Origin: Micromonospora_G sp044901685
Lineage (GTDB): Bacteria > Actinomycetota > Actinomycetes > Mycobacteriales > Micromonosporaceae
NCBI RefSeq assembly: GCF_044901685.1
Contig: NZ_JBJDPS010000003.1
Coordinates: 434,001-498,000, forward strand
Direction of reading: 5' to 3'
Length of the DNA: 64,000 nucleotides
In this document: positions 24,162 to 32,534 of the stretch, in pieces
How the letters are laid out: each line of letters starts with the position of its first letter
Numbering within the stretch: position 1 is the stretch's first letter
Notes under the pieces: generated by a model
Databases searched by the model: none
The model's input: the letters and a program-made list of their open reading frames with translations, nothing else
Told to the model about the DNA's origin: nothing
Program-made: the position numbers and the translations under genes

Positions 24162-26053
24162 CCGCCGACTCCGATCAGTACGGCGGCGAGCCCGATCAGC
24201 AGCGCACCGGCCAGTACGGCGGTCGCCGCCCGGGGCAGCCCGGCCCGGTGCACCCCGTCGATCCGGTCACCGAGCCGGTCACCGCCCCGCCCGACGCCCT
24301 CGACCGCACCGTCGACCAGCAACTCGTCACCCCGCCGGCCGATCCGGGCCAGCGCCGTCACCGGTCGTACGACCAGGGTGTGCTGGAGTTCGTCGAGCCA
24401 GAACGCGCGGTCGAACGCCGGCCGGAGCGGACCGAGCGCGAGTGCCGGGTCGGCGGCCGGGTCGCGGCGCCAGCGCCACCAGGCCAGCCCCGCGCCGAGC
24501 AGCAGCAGCGCCACCGGGTAGACCAGTTGCGGGCCGAAGTGGATCAACTCCTCGTCCAACGGGAGCAGGTTCGGGGGGTGTTCGGTGATGCCGGGCGGGC
24601 GCAGCCAGCCGGCGAACGGCCCGGCGAAGGCGACCGCGCCGAAGAACGCGCTCGGCACCGCGAGCAGCAGCACCGGCCAGCGCAGCAGCGCCGGTGGGTC
24701 GTGCGGCGCGGCGGTCCCCCGGTAGGTGCCGAGGAAGGTGCGCAGCAGCAGCCGGGCGGCGTACCAGGCGGTGACCGCCACCCCGACCAGCCCGGCGATC
24801 CAGACCAGCCAGCCCACCGGAGCGCCGGCCGGGCCGACCCCGTCGAGCGCGGCCCGCTCGGCGACCGCCAGGATGCCGTCCTTGCTCCAGAAGCCGGCCA
24901 GTGGCGGCACCCCGGCCAGCGCACCGAGGCCGATCACCGTGCACCAGAAGGTGACCGGCATCCGGGCCCGCAGCCCGCCCATGGCGGACATCGAGTTGGT
25001 GCCGGTGGCGTGGATGAGGCAGCCCGCCGCGAGGAAGAGCAGCGCCTTGAAGGCGGCGTGGCTGAGCAGGTGGAACAGGGCGGCGGCGGGTGAGCCGACG
25101 GCGAGCGCGCCGGCCATGTAGCCGATCTGGGAGACGGTCGACCAGGCCAGCACCCGCTTGATGTCGTCCTGCGCGGTGGCCGCGAGGGCGCCGAGCAGCA
25201 GGGTCAGCGCCCCCATCACCCCGAGCACGGTCAGCGCCGTCGGCGACTGGGCGAAGAGCGGGTAGAGCCGGGTCACCGCGTAGATGCCGGCGGCGACCAT
25301 GGTCGCGGCGTGGATCAGCGCCGAGATCGGGGTCGGTCCGGCCATCGCGTCCGGCAGCCAGGTGTGCAGCGGGAACTGGGCGCTCTTGCCGGCCACCCCG
25401 GCGAGCAACAGCAGGCAGGCGACGGTGAGCGTGGTCGGGTGGAAGTCGTGGGCCAGCACCTCGCTGATCCGGAAGCTGCCGGCGGTGAAGCCGAGCACCG
25501 CGATGCCGATCAGGAAGCCGACGTCGCCGACCCGGGTGACCAGGAACGCCTTGACCGCGGCGGCCGGCGCCTCGGGTAGTCCCCGGTCGTGGGCGATGAG
25601 CAGGTAGGAGCAGATGCCCATCACCTCCCAGCCGACCAGCAGCAGGAGCAGGTCACCGGAGACCACCACCAGCAGCATGGCGGCAGTGAAGAGGCTGATC
25701 TGGGCGGCGTACGGGCCGTACCGGTCGTCGTGGTCGAGGTAGCCGACCGAGTAGACCTGCACCGCGAGCGCCACCACCGCCACGGCGAGCGCGACCAGGG
25801 CGGCGGCCGGGTCGAGACGTACCCCGGCGGTCACCTCCAGGCCGCCGAACTCGACCCAGAGGCCGGATCCCTCGGCCACGCGGCCGTCCAGGGCGACGAG
25901 GAGCAGCGCCGCGACGACCAGGGTCGCGGTGGCGCCCGCGATGCCGAGACCGGCGGCGCCGGCCCGGGAGCGCTGCGGCAGCAGCAGGCCGACCAGGGCG
26001 ACCCCGAACGGTACGGCCGGCAGCAGCCAGCCGAGCACGATCGCGGCGGTCAT
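24158..26053 (-). CDS. nuoL: NADH-quinone oxidoreductase subunit L
   Basis: A 631-residue distal antiporter-like subunit. Diagnostic blocks are LLLLVGWEVMGICSYLLI (Glu of the pump), AGKSAQFPLHTWLPDAMAGP and VLAWSTVSQIGYM. The C-terminal lateral helix and final anchor follow (ending GLAAVLIGVGG). ATG 26053 overlaps the nuoK stop. The region between about residues 480 and 560 is charged and holds the amphipathic connecting helix. Everything needed for proton translocation appears present. Confidence 0.96.
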   Translation of the reverse strand: MTAAIVLGWLLPAVPFGVALVGLLLPQRSRAGAAGLGIAGATATLVVAALLLVALDGRVAEGSGLWVEFGGLEVTAGVRLDPAAALVALAVAVVALAVQVYSVGYLDHDDRYGPYAAQISLFTAAMLLVVVSGDLLLLLVGWEVMGICSYLLIAHDRGLPEAPAAAVKAFLVTRVGDVGFLIGIAVLGFTAGSFRISEVLAHDFHPTTLTVACLLLLAGVAGKSAQFPLHTWLPDAMAGPTPISALIHAATMVAAGIYAVTRLYPLFAQSPTALTVLGVMGALTLLLGALAATAQDDIKRVLAWSTVSQIGYMAGALAVGSPAAALFHLLSHAAFKALLFLAAGCLIHATGTNSMSAMGGLRARMPVTFWCTVIGLGALAGVPPLAGFWSKDGILAVAERAALDGVGPAGAPVGWLVWIAGLVGVAVTAWYAARLLLRTFLGTYRGTAAPHDPPALLRWPVLLLAVPSAFFGAVAFAGPFAGWLRPPGITEHPPNLLPLDEELIHFGPQLVYPVALLLLGAGLAWWRWRRDPAADPALALGPLRPAFDRAFWLDELQHTLVVRPVTALARIGRRGDELLVDGAVEGVGRGGDRLGDRIDGVHRAGLPRAATAVLAGALLIGLAAVLIGVGG

Positions 26054-26454
26054 CGCGCCCCCGCCCCGGAGGCGGTCGGCCCGGCTGACCCGGTCGGTGC
26101 GGTTCGGCCGTCCGGGTCCACCGCCGGTTCGGGACCGGCGTCCGGTGGGTGCTCGTGCAGGCGTACCTCGTCCAGCGCGACGCTGCCACGCAGGCGGTAG
26201 AGCTGGAGCACGATGGCGAGGCCGACACCCACCTCGGCGGCGGCGATCACGATCACGAAGAGGGCGAAGACCTGCCCGCCGTGCGGCAGCGCCGCCCGGG
26301 TGGTGGTGTCGGCGGTGACCAGCAGCAGGTTGACCGCGTTGAGCATCAGCTCGACCGCCATCAGCACCAGCACCGCGTTGCGCCGCCGGAGCACGCCGTA
26401 GACGCCCAGGCCGAAGAGGAGCGCGGCGGTGACGTACGGGATCACGGGTCGCAT
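26050..26454 (-). CDS. nuoK: NADH-quinone oxidoreductase subunit K with C-terminal tail
   Basis: A 134-residue subunit with three membrane helices. The two conserved glutamates are in LVLMAVELMLNAVNL (helix 2) and FVIVIAAAEVGVGLAI (helix 3). Bacterial NuoK is usually about 100 residues; here a hydrophilic Pro/Gly/Ala-rich tail of about 35 residues is added (EHPPDAGPEPAVDPDG). Its ATG overlaps the nuoJ stop by one base (TGATG), and its stop overlaps nuoL. The tail is probably cytoplasmic and of unknown use. Confidence 0.94.
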   Translation of the reverse strand: MRPVIPYVTAALLFGLGVYGVLRRRNAVLVLMAVELMLNAVNLLLVTADTTTRAALPHGGQVFALFVIVIAAAEVGVGLAIVLQLYRLRGSVALDEVRLHEHPPDAGPEPAVDPDGRTAPTGSAGPTASGAGAR

Positions 26455-26954
26455 CAGCGCCGCCCCGGAATCCGTACGCTGATCGCGATCGCGCCGACCA
26501 GCGCCGAGAGCAGCAGCACGGAGAGCACCTCGAACGGGAGCACCCAGCGGCCGAAGATCTCCGCGCCGAGCCGTTCGGCGTTGCCCGGCTCGGGCAGCTC
26601 CACCCTGGACCAGCGGAACGCGTCGATCAGCAGCAGGGTCAGCCCGGCCCCGGTGCCGCCCCCGATCAGGGCCGCCGGCCAGCCGGGACGGTCCAGGTCA
26701 CCGGAGGCGCCGATCGGGGCCCGGGTCAGCATCACCGCGAAGAGCAACAGCACCACCACCGCGCCGACGTAGACCAGGACCTGCACCCAGGCCAGCAGCT
26801 CGGCGGTGAGCACCAGGTAGAGCCCGGCGACGGCGCCGAGGCAGACCACCAGGTACAGCCCGGCCCGGACCAGGTGGCGGGTGGTGACCACCAGCGCACC
26901 GGAGCCGACGGCGACCGCGCCGAGGGCGAGCAGCAGGACGTCCGCGCCGGTCAC
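26454..26954 (-). CDS. nuoJ: NADH-quinone oxidoreductase subunit J
   Basis: A 166-residue subunit with five membrane helices. The family block LLAWVQVLVYVGAVVVLLLF, containing the pi-bulge helix 3, is followed by AVMLTRAP. I start at GTG 26954, which overlaps the nuoI TGA (GTGA); the frame extending to 27128 is out of register with any ribosome-binding site and lies inside nuoI. It works with nuoK and nuoH at the junction of the quinone site and the pump arm. Confidence 0.93.
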   Translation of the reverse strand: MTGADVLLLALGAVAVGSGALVVTTRHLVRAGLYLVVCLGAVAGLYLVLTAELLAWVQVLVYVGAVVVLLLFAVMLTRAPIGASGDLDRPGWPAALIGGGTGAGLTLLLIDAFRWSRVELPEPGNAERLGAEIFGRWVLPFEVLSVLLLSALVGAIAISVRIPGRR

Positions 26955-27541
26955 GGCGCCGCCGAGGTCGGTGGCGGGCCGGCGGGACGCGGTGGGCGTA
27001 CGGCCGGGGTGGTCGGGGCTCCGGCGGCCGGCGGCGGGGTCGCGGCCTTGCGCGCGGCGGCGGTCTCCTCCTTCGCCGGCTCGCCGTTGCGGTCGTGCGC
27101 GGGCGGCGGCGGTACGGTCGCCATCCACTGCCCCAGGTGGTCCTTGTCGTGCAGCAGGTCACGGATGTCGTACTCGGCGTACTCGAACTCGGGCGACCAG
27201 TACAGCGCGTCGAACGGGCAGACCTCGATGCAGATCCCGCAGTACATGCAGAGCGAGAAGTCGATGTCGAACTTGTCCAGCACGTTGCGCTGCCGGGGCC
27301 GGGCCGCGCCCGGGACCTGGACCTCTTCCTTGTGCGAGTCGATATAGATGCACCAGTCCGGGCACTCGCGGGCGCAGAGCATGCAGACCGTGCAGTTCTC
27401 CTCGGCCAGCGCGATCACGCCCCGCGAGCGCGGCGGCAGCTCCGGCGCGACATCCGGGTACTGCTGGGTGTGCGAGTGCTGGGTCATCGTCTTGAGGGTG
27501 ACCGCGAGTCCCTTCGCGAGACCCTCGCCGGGCAGCTTCAT
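26951..27541 (-). CDS. nuoI: NADH-quinone oxidoreductase subunit I (2x 4Fe-4S)
   Basis: A 196-residue ferredoxin-type subunit. Two complete 4Fe-4S motifs are visible: CTVCMLCARECP (Cys50, 53, 56, 60) and CMYCGICIEVCP (Cys98, 101, 104, 108). These carry electrons to subunit B. The C-terminal 60 residues are a Pro/Ala-rich extension not found in most NuoI proteins. ATG 27541 is used; upstream sequence to 27610 in the same frame is unlike NuoI. The gene heads the I-J-K-L-M-N run. Upstream lies the SnoaL-like/Uma2 insert that separates it from nuoH. Confidence 0.95.
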   Translation of the reverse strand: MKLPGEGLAKGLAVTLKTMTQHSHTQQYPDVAPELPPRSRGVIALAEENCTVCMLCARECPDWCIYIDSHKEEVQVPGAARPRQRNVLDKFDIDFSLCMYCGICIEVCPFDALYWSPEFEYAEYDIRDLLHDKDHLGQWMATVPPPPAHDRNGEPAKEETAAARKAATPPPAAGAPTTPAVRPPRPAGPPPTSAAP

Positions 27542-27663
27542 ACCGCCGGCCCACTCTGCTCGCTCATGCCGCCCATCCTGCACTGTCGCCCGCCCGCGCG
27601 CGACCACCACCCGGCACTTCGCGCCGTACCGGGGGTAGGCGTTGCCGTACGCTGGGCACCACC

Positions 27664-27966
27664 GCCCTCGCCGCCGCCCGCCGGACCGCGAGGTACGAGC
27701 CGCACGAGGTCGTGCTGGCGGTGGAGATCGTCTCCGAGGGCTCGCAGTCGATGGACCGGATCCTCAAGCCGGCCCTGTACGCGCAGGCCGGCATCCCGTT
27801 CTACTGGCGGATCGAGCTGGAAAACGGGCTCACCGTCTACACGTACAAGATCGACCCGGTGCACGAGGTGTACGCCGAGACCGGTCGGTGGACCAAGTTC
27901 GTCGACACCGGCGAGCCGTGGCCGATCAACCTGCCGATCAGTCGGCTGGGCCCCCGACACCTGTGA
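27664..27966 (+). pseudogene. N-terminally truncated Uma2 (DUF820) endonuclease remnant
   Basis: Reading from about 27664, the frame ARRTARYEPHEVVLAVEIVS, then MDRILKPALYAQAGIPFYW, is the C-terminal half of the Uma2/DUF820 PD-(D/E)xK family, including the VEIVS and KPxxYAxAGIPxYW blocks. The N-terminal half, with the first catalytic Asp, is absent and there is no in-frame ATG/GTG start at the right place; GTG 27712 would give only 84 residues. It is on the strand opposite to nuo, and its end overlaps the SnoaL-like gene by 29 bases. Probably a relic. Confidence 0.65.
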
Positions 27967-28369
27967 GCGGCGGCAGCATCTCGACCCCGAGTTGCTGGAG
28001 GAGCTGGAACAACTCGTTCACGCTCCACACGTCGATGATCTTGCCGGCGGAGTCGAACCGGAGGAACGTCGCGCCGGAGTAACTGACCACCTGACCGGTC
28101 GGCGGCACCGGCCCGAACTGCCCGCGCTGGGTGCCGGCGGCCCGCCAGTGCAGGGCGGCCCGCTCACCCGAGACGATCAGGTCGACGATCTTGTAACGCA
28201 GGTCCGGGAAGGCCGCCCGCCGCTCCTGGTGCCACGCGAGCACCGCCTCCGGGCCCGAGCCGCCGAGTCCGGGGCACTCGTCGGCGACCAACTCCCGCGC
28301 CGTGTCCTCCCGGGCCTCGTGCCAGACGTCCGTCACGAACCGTCGTACCGTGCTGTCGATGTCGACCAC
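27938..28369 (-). CDS. SnoaL-like / ester cyclase family protein
   Basis: A 143-residue protein of the NTF2-like SnoaL fold. Typical blocks are FVTDVWHEAREDTARELVAD, then AFPDLRYKIVDLIVSGERAA, then FLRFDSAGKIIDVWSVNE, which form the alpha+beta cone around a hydrophobic pocket. Members range from polyketide cyclases to stress proteins, so the substrate is unknown. It is on the same strand as nuoH and nuoI and lies between them, although it has no known link to complex I. The 3' end overlaps the Uma2 relic. GTG 28369 has no strong ribosome-binding site. Confidence 0.75.
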   Translation of the reverse strand: MVDIDSTVRRFVTDVWHEAREDTARELVADECPGLGGSGPEAVLAWHQERRAAFPDLRYKIVDLIVSGERAALHWRAAGTQRGQFGPVPPTGQVVSYSGATFLRFDSAGKIIDVWSVNELFQLLQQLGVEMLPPLTGVGGPAD

Positions 28370-28402
28370 GGTCGGTCAGCCTAGCCCCCAACCCCGCTCC
28401 GG

Positions 28403-29365
28403 TCAGAATGCGACGCGCACGGCGGTGGTGAGCACCAACTGCCCCAGCGCGACCGGCACCAGGACCAGCCAGCAGAGCCGTTGTAGCTGGTCCTCGCGTA
28501 GCCGCGGGTAGCTCACCCGGAACCAGATCACCACGAACGACACCAGGAAGATCTTGATCAGGGTCCAGAGCCAACCGAGATACTCGTCACCGAACGGCCC
28601 CTGCCAGCCACCGAGGAAGAGCACGGTGGTCAGCGCCGCGATCACCACGATGCCGACGTACTCGGCTAGCAGGAAGAAGGCGAACCGCAGCCCGGTGTAC
28701 TCGGTCATGTAACCGAAGACCAGCTCGGAGTCGGCGATCGGCATGTCGAACGGCGGCCGGCGGATCTCGGCCAGCCCGGCGACGAAGAAGACGAACATGG
28801 CCGGCGCCTGCCAGAGCAGCCACCACGGCTGCCACGCCTCGACGATGCCGGGCAGGCTCAGCGTGCCGGCGGCCATCGCCACACTCGCCGCCGAGAGCAC
28901 CAGCGGCAGCTCGTAGCCGAGCAACTGGGCCGCCCCACGCAAGCCGCCGAGCAGGCTGTACTTGTTCGCCGACGCCCAGGCCGACATCAGCACCGCGACC
29001 ACCCCGACGCCGATCACCGCGAGGACGAAGAAGAGGCCGATGTCCAGCGGCTGCCCGACCAGGTCGCCCGGTCCGAGCGGGATGACCAGCAGGGCCAACA
29101 GGTACGGCACCAGCGCCACCACCGGGGCGAGCCGGAACACCGCCCGGTCGGCCGTACGCGGGATCACGTCCTCCTTCTGCACGAACTTGACCCCGTCGGC
29201 GACCAACTGGGCCCAGCCGTGGAACCCGCCCGCGTACATCGGGCCGAGCCGGCCCTGCATGTGCGCCATCACCTTGTGTTCGAGCTGCCCCACCACCAGC
29301 GGCAGGATCAGGAACGCCGCCACCACGGCGACCACCCGGATCAGCAGTTCCAGCCAGAGCGGCAT
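28403..29365 (-). CDS. nuoH: NADH-quinone oxidoreductase subunit H
   Basis: A 320-residue membrane subunit with eight or nine helices forming the quinone-binding chamber roof. Family blocks are GQLEHKVMAHMQGRLGPMYA, DGVKFVQKEDVIP and LAEIRRPPFDMPIADSELVF, followed by the GYMTEYTGLRFAFFLLAEY loop. ATG 29365 overlaps the nuoC TGA by one base; an upstream in-frame start at 29380 is inside nuoC. The next nuo gene downstream, nuoI, is displaced by about 0.9 kb. Conserved acidic residues are intact. Confidence 0.96.
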   Translation of the reverse strand: MPLWLELLIRVVAVVAAFLILPLVVGQLEHKVMAHMQGRLGPMYAGGFHGWAQLVADGVKFVQKEDVIPRTADRAVFRLAPVVALVPYLLALLVIPLGPGDLVGQPLDIGLFFVLAVIGVGVVAVLMSAWASANKYSLLGGLRGAAQLLGYELPLVLSAASVAMAAGTLSLPGIVEAWQPWWLLWQAPAMFVFFVAGLAEIRRPPFDMPIADSELVFGYMTEYTGLRFAFFLLAEYVGIVVIAALTTVLFLGGWQGPFGDEYLGWLWTLIKIFLVSFVVIWFRVSYPRLREDQLQRLCWLVLVPVALGQLVLTTAVRVAF

Positions 29366-29943
29366 CAGCGGTCGCCCCATTCACCCGGTGCCGGTACGCC
29401 CGGCGGTCGATTCGGTGCCCGCCGGGCCACTCCCGCCTCCGACTCCCCCGGCTCCTTCGCCCCGGGCCACGGCTTGGCCACCCGGGAGGCGAGCACGAAC
29501 TCCTTGCGCAGCGGATGTCCCTCGAACTCCGGCGGCAGCAACAGCGGTTGGAGATCGTCGTGACCGGCAAAACCGATGCCGAACATCTCGTACGTCTCCC
29601 GCTCGTGCCAGGCCGCGCCGGGGAAGAGGTCCACCACCGAGGAGACCTCCGGCGCCGACCGGTCCACCCGGGTACGCAGCAGCAGCCCGTGCCGGTGTCG
29701 GGTGGACCAGAGGTGGGTCACCACGCCGAACCCCTCGGCCAGTTCGTCCACGGCCGAGAGCCAGTCGAAGAAGTCGCAGGCCAGTTCCTCGTCGTCACGC
29801 GCGCTCCGGAGCGCGTCGTGCCAACTCTCCGGCGGTACGTCGACGGTGGCGCGGGCGTACGCCTGCCCACCGGACAGCCCGACCGTGGCCCGATCCTCGC
29901 CGAGCAGCGCGGCCAGGCGGCTACCGATCTCCTCCGGGGTCAT
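29365..29943 (-). CDS. nuoC: NADH-quinone oxidoreductase subunit C (30 kDa)
   Basis: A 192-residue peripheral-arm subunit. The C-terminal signature HERETYEMFGIGFAGHDDL, then PPEFEGHPLRKEFVL, is diagnostic. The N-terminal half is weakly conserved, as is usual. It is not fused to NuoD, and no nuoD follows, which is unusual since C and D normally sit side by side. It is coupled to nuoH downstream. A divergently transcribed dehydrogenase lies upstream, so this gene probably has its own promoter in the 29944-30093 gap. Confidence 0.92.
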   Translation of the reverse strand: MTPEEIGSRLAALLGEDRATVGLSGGQAYARATVDVPPESWHDALRSARDDEELACDFFDWLSAVDELAEGFGVVTHLWSTRHRHGLLLRTRVDRSAPEVSSVVDLFPGAAWHERETYEMFGIGFAGHDDLQPLLLPPEFEGHPLRKEFVLASRVAKPWPGAKEPGESEAGVARRAPNRPPGVPAPGEWGDR

Positions 29944-30093
29944 GCCCGCGATCCTATGACCCCGGGTGCCGGATCACCGCGCCCACGAGGCAACGGTGCC
30001 CGCCTCGGGGCTGCCGGGGTGCCCCGGCCGCGTTCCGTCCCGGCGGGCCCCGGTGAGGGCTTTCGCTGCGGGAACCGCGCCGGGCACGGGAGA

Positions 30094-31146
30094 ATGACCG
30101 ACGTGCGCGCCGTGACCGTCACTCCCGGGGTACCGAACTCGCTCCGCCTGGTCGAGGGCTATCCCGAGCCGTCGATCGACGAGGGCGCCGTCCTCGTCGA
30201 GGCGATCGCGGTCGGCATCTGCGGCACCGACCGGGAGATCATCGACGGGCACTACGGCGAGGCACCGCCGGGCTCGGCGGAGTTGGTGATCGGGCACGAG
30301 TCGCTGGGCCGGGTGCTGGAGGACCCCACCGGGTCACTGCGCCCCGGCGACCTGGTGGCCGGCGTGGTCCGGCACCCCGACCCGGTGCCCTGCCCCAACT
30401 GCGCGGTCGGCGAGTGGGACATGTGCCGCAACGACCAGTACACCGAGCACGGCATCAAGGGGCTGCCCGGGTTCGCCCGCGAGCGGTGGCGGGTCGACCC
30501 GGAGTTCGCCGTCCTGCTGGAACCGGCCCTGGCCGACGTGGGAACCCTGCTCGAACCGACCAGCGTGGTGGCGAAGGCGTGGGAGCACATCGAACGGATC
30601 GGCGTCCGGTCGGTCTGGCAACCGGAGACCGTCCTGGTCACCGGCGCCGGGCCGATCGGGCTGCTGGCCGCCCTGCTCGGCTGCCAGCGCGGGCTGACCG
30701 TGCACGTGCTGGACCTCGCCACCACCGGTCCGAAACCGGAACTCGTCCGGGCGCTCGGCGCGCACTACCACAGCGAGGGGATGGCCGCGCTCGGCTTCGC
30801 CCCCGACGTGGTGTTGGAGTGCACCGGCGCGCCGTCGGTCGTACTCGACGTGATGTGCCAGGCGGCGCCGAACGGAATCGTCTGCCTCACCGGCGTCTCC
30901 ACCGGCGGTCGCCTGATCGACTTCGACGCCGGGGCGCTCAACCGGGAGCTGGTGCTGGAAAACAACGTCGTCTTCGGCTCGGTCAACGCCAACCGGCGGC
31001 ACTGGGACCTCGCCGCCACCGCGCTCGCCCGGGCCGACCAGCGCTGGCTGGCCTCGCTGATCAGCCGGCGGGTGCCGCTGGGGGCGTACGCCGAGGCGTA
31101 CAGCCCCCAGCCTGACGAGATCAAGACGGTGCTCGACTTCGCCTGA
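30094..31146 (+). CDS. zinc-dependent glucose 1-dehydrogenase-like MDR enzyme
   Basis: A 350-residue medium-chain dehydrogenase. Visible are the GICGTDREI catalytic-zinc block, GHESLGRV, a structural-zinc loop reduced to two or three cysteines (CPNCAVGEWDMC), the nucleotide motif GAGPIGLLAALLG, and the glucose-dehydrogenase-type end FGSVNANRRHW. Members oxidise glucose to gluconolactone with NAD(P); the exact sugar is uncertain. ATG 30094 is chosen; the frame to 29515 overlaps nuoC on the other strand. It is embedded in the nuo locus on the opposite strand. Confidence 0.85.
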   Translation: MTDVRAVTVTPGVPNSLRLVEGYPEPSIDEGAVLVEAIAVGICGTDREIIDGHYGEAPPGSAELVIGHESLGRVLEDPTGSLRPGDLVAGVVRHPDPVPCPNCAVGEWDMCRNDQYTEHGIKGLPGFARERWRVDPEFAVLLEPALADVGTLLEPTSVVAKAWEHIERIGVRSVWQPETVLVTGAGPIGLLAALLGCQRGLTVHVLDLATTGPKPELVRALGAHYHSEGMAALGFAPDVVLECTGAPSVVLDVMCQAAPNGIVCLTGVSTGGRLIDFDAGALNRELVLENNVVFGSVNANRRHWDLAATALARADQRWLASLISRRVPLGAYAEAYSPQPDEIKTVLDFA

Positions 31147-31181
31147 CCGGCCCTCCGACGGGTTCGGGGCCGGTCGACCGG

Positions 31182-32492
31182 TCAGAGGCCGGGCAGCCGG
31201 CCGTTACGGAACAGGTCGACGAAGATCTGGTGGTCCCGGCGGGCCCGCTCCCCGTAACCGTGGGCGAAGTCCACCAGGTGCGCCACAAAACCGCTCTCGT
31301 CCTTGTCCACCTCCGCGACGATCTCCTCCTCGGTGGAGTAGTCGACCAGGTCGTGGCTGGACTCGTCGTCGGCCACCGAGTGCATCCGGGCCACCGCCCG
31401 GCCCAGGTCGCCAATCACCCCGGCCAGCTCCGCCGGCTCGTTGACGTCGGCCCAGTCCAGGTCTGCGGCGTACGGCGAGACCTCGGCGACCAACTGGCCG
31501 ACCCCGCCCAGCCTGGTGAAGCCCACCCAGGGGTCGGCGTGGGCCTGCAACGCCCGCTGCGACTCGGCGGTGCGGTGTCCCTGGTGCCGGAAGTAGCCCC
31601 GGACCCCCTCGTCGTCGACGTACCGGGCCACCGCCGGCACCTGCGCCTGCTTCATGTAGATCACCACGTCGTTCTCCAGCGCCTGGGTGTGCCCCTCCAG
31701 CAGCAGGTTGTACGACGGCAGCCCGGCGGAGCCGATGCCCACGCCCTTGCGCAGCACCACGTCCTTGATGTGGGCGGCGACCGGCCGCAGCCCGGCCGTC
31801 ACCGCCGGCAGGGTGCCGAGGTAACGCTCGAACGCGGCCACCACCTCGGCCCGGACGGCTTCGTCGATCTCGTACACGCCGTCGCCGAGGGAGAACCGGC
31901 GCTCGTAGTTGTCGACCGTGGTCTGGGTGGAGAGCAGGTCGACCCGGGTCCGCAGCCGGGCCCGCTGGAGCACCGTACGCAGCACCCCGTCGGCGTTCTC
32001 CAGCGTGATCGAGCCGATCGCGTCCTCCCCGCCGGCCGCGATCGCCCGCAGCTCGGTCAGGTACGAGCCGGCGAACCGGGTCACCAGGTCGGTGATCACG
32101 TCGTCGGAGAGCGCCTTGGCGTAGGCGATCAGCGCGACGCTCGCCACGAACCGCTTGAGGTCCCAGGAGAACGGCCCGACGTACGCCTCGTCGAAGTCGT
32201 TGACGTTGAACACGAGCTGGCCGGAGCTGTTCATGTAGGTGCCGAAGTTCTCGGCGTGCAGGTCGCCGTGGATCCAGACCCGGCTGGTCCGGGTGCTGAG
32301 AAAACGGTCGTCGGCGAAGTCGCCGGTCAGGTCGGCGTAGAAGACCGAGGCGCTGCCCCGGTAGAAGGCAAAGGGAGACGCGGCCATCTTGCGGAACTTG
32401 CGTCGGAACGCGGCCGGGTCCAGCGCCATCGACTCGCCGAACTCGGCGATCAGGACGTCGACGAGCTGGTCCGCCCGTTGATCACTGTTCAT
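31182..32492 (-). CDS. DUF2252 family protein
   Basis: A 436-residue protein of the DUF2252 family, distantly kinase-like. Conserved blocks are FAFYRGSASVFYADL, RVWIHGDLHAENFG (catalytic-loop-like HGDxHxxN), VFNVNDFDEAYVGPFSWDLK (DFD replacing DFG) and YNLLLEG. The HGDLHAEN and NDFDE motifs suggest phosphotransfer chemistry, but substrates are unknown. It lies 42 bases downstream of nuoB on the same strand, so it may be cotranscribed, and it converges with the glucose-dehydrogenase gene. Confidence 0.9.
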   Translation of the reverse strand: MNSDQRADQLVDVLIAEFGESMALDPAAFRRKFRKMAASPFAFYRGSASVFYADLTGDFADDRFLSTRTSRVWIHGDLHAENFGTYMNSSGQLVFNVNDFDEAYVGPFSWDLKRFVASVALIAYAKALSDDVITDLVTRFAGSYLTELRAIAAGGEDAIGSITLENADGVLRTVLQRARLRTRVDLLSTQTTVDNYERRFSLGDGVYEIDEAVRAEVVAAFERYLGTLPAVTAGLRPVAAHIKDVVLRKGVGIGSAGLPSYNLLLEGHTQALENDVVIYMKQAQVPAVARYVDDEGVRGYFRHQGHRTAESQRALQAHADPWVGFTRLGGVGQLVAEVSPYAADLDWADVNEPAELAGVIGDLGRAVARMHSVADDESSHDLVDYSTEEEIVAEVDKDESGFVAHLVDFAHGYGERARRDHQIFVDLFRNGRLPGL

Positions 32493-32534
32493 TCTCCGCA
32501 GGCTAGTCCGCCCCGACCAGGCGCGGCTGCGGGG

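Noticed and set aside
27712..27966. An intact small Uma2 gene from GTG 27712
   Set aside because: The frame lacks the N-terminal half with the first catalytic acid, and similarity extends upstream of the GTG, so a truncated relic is more likely.
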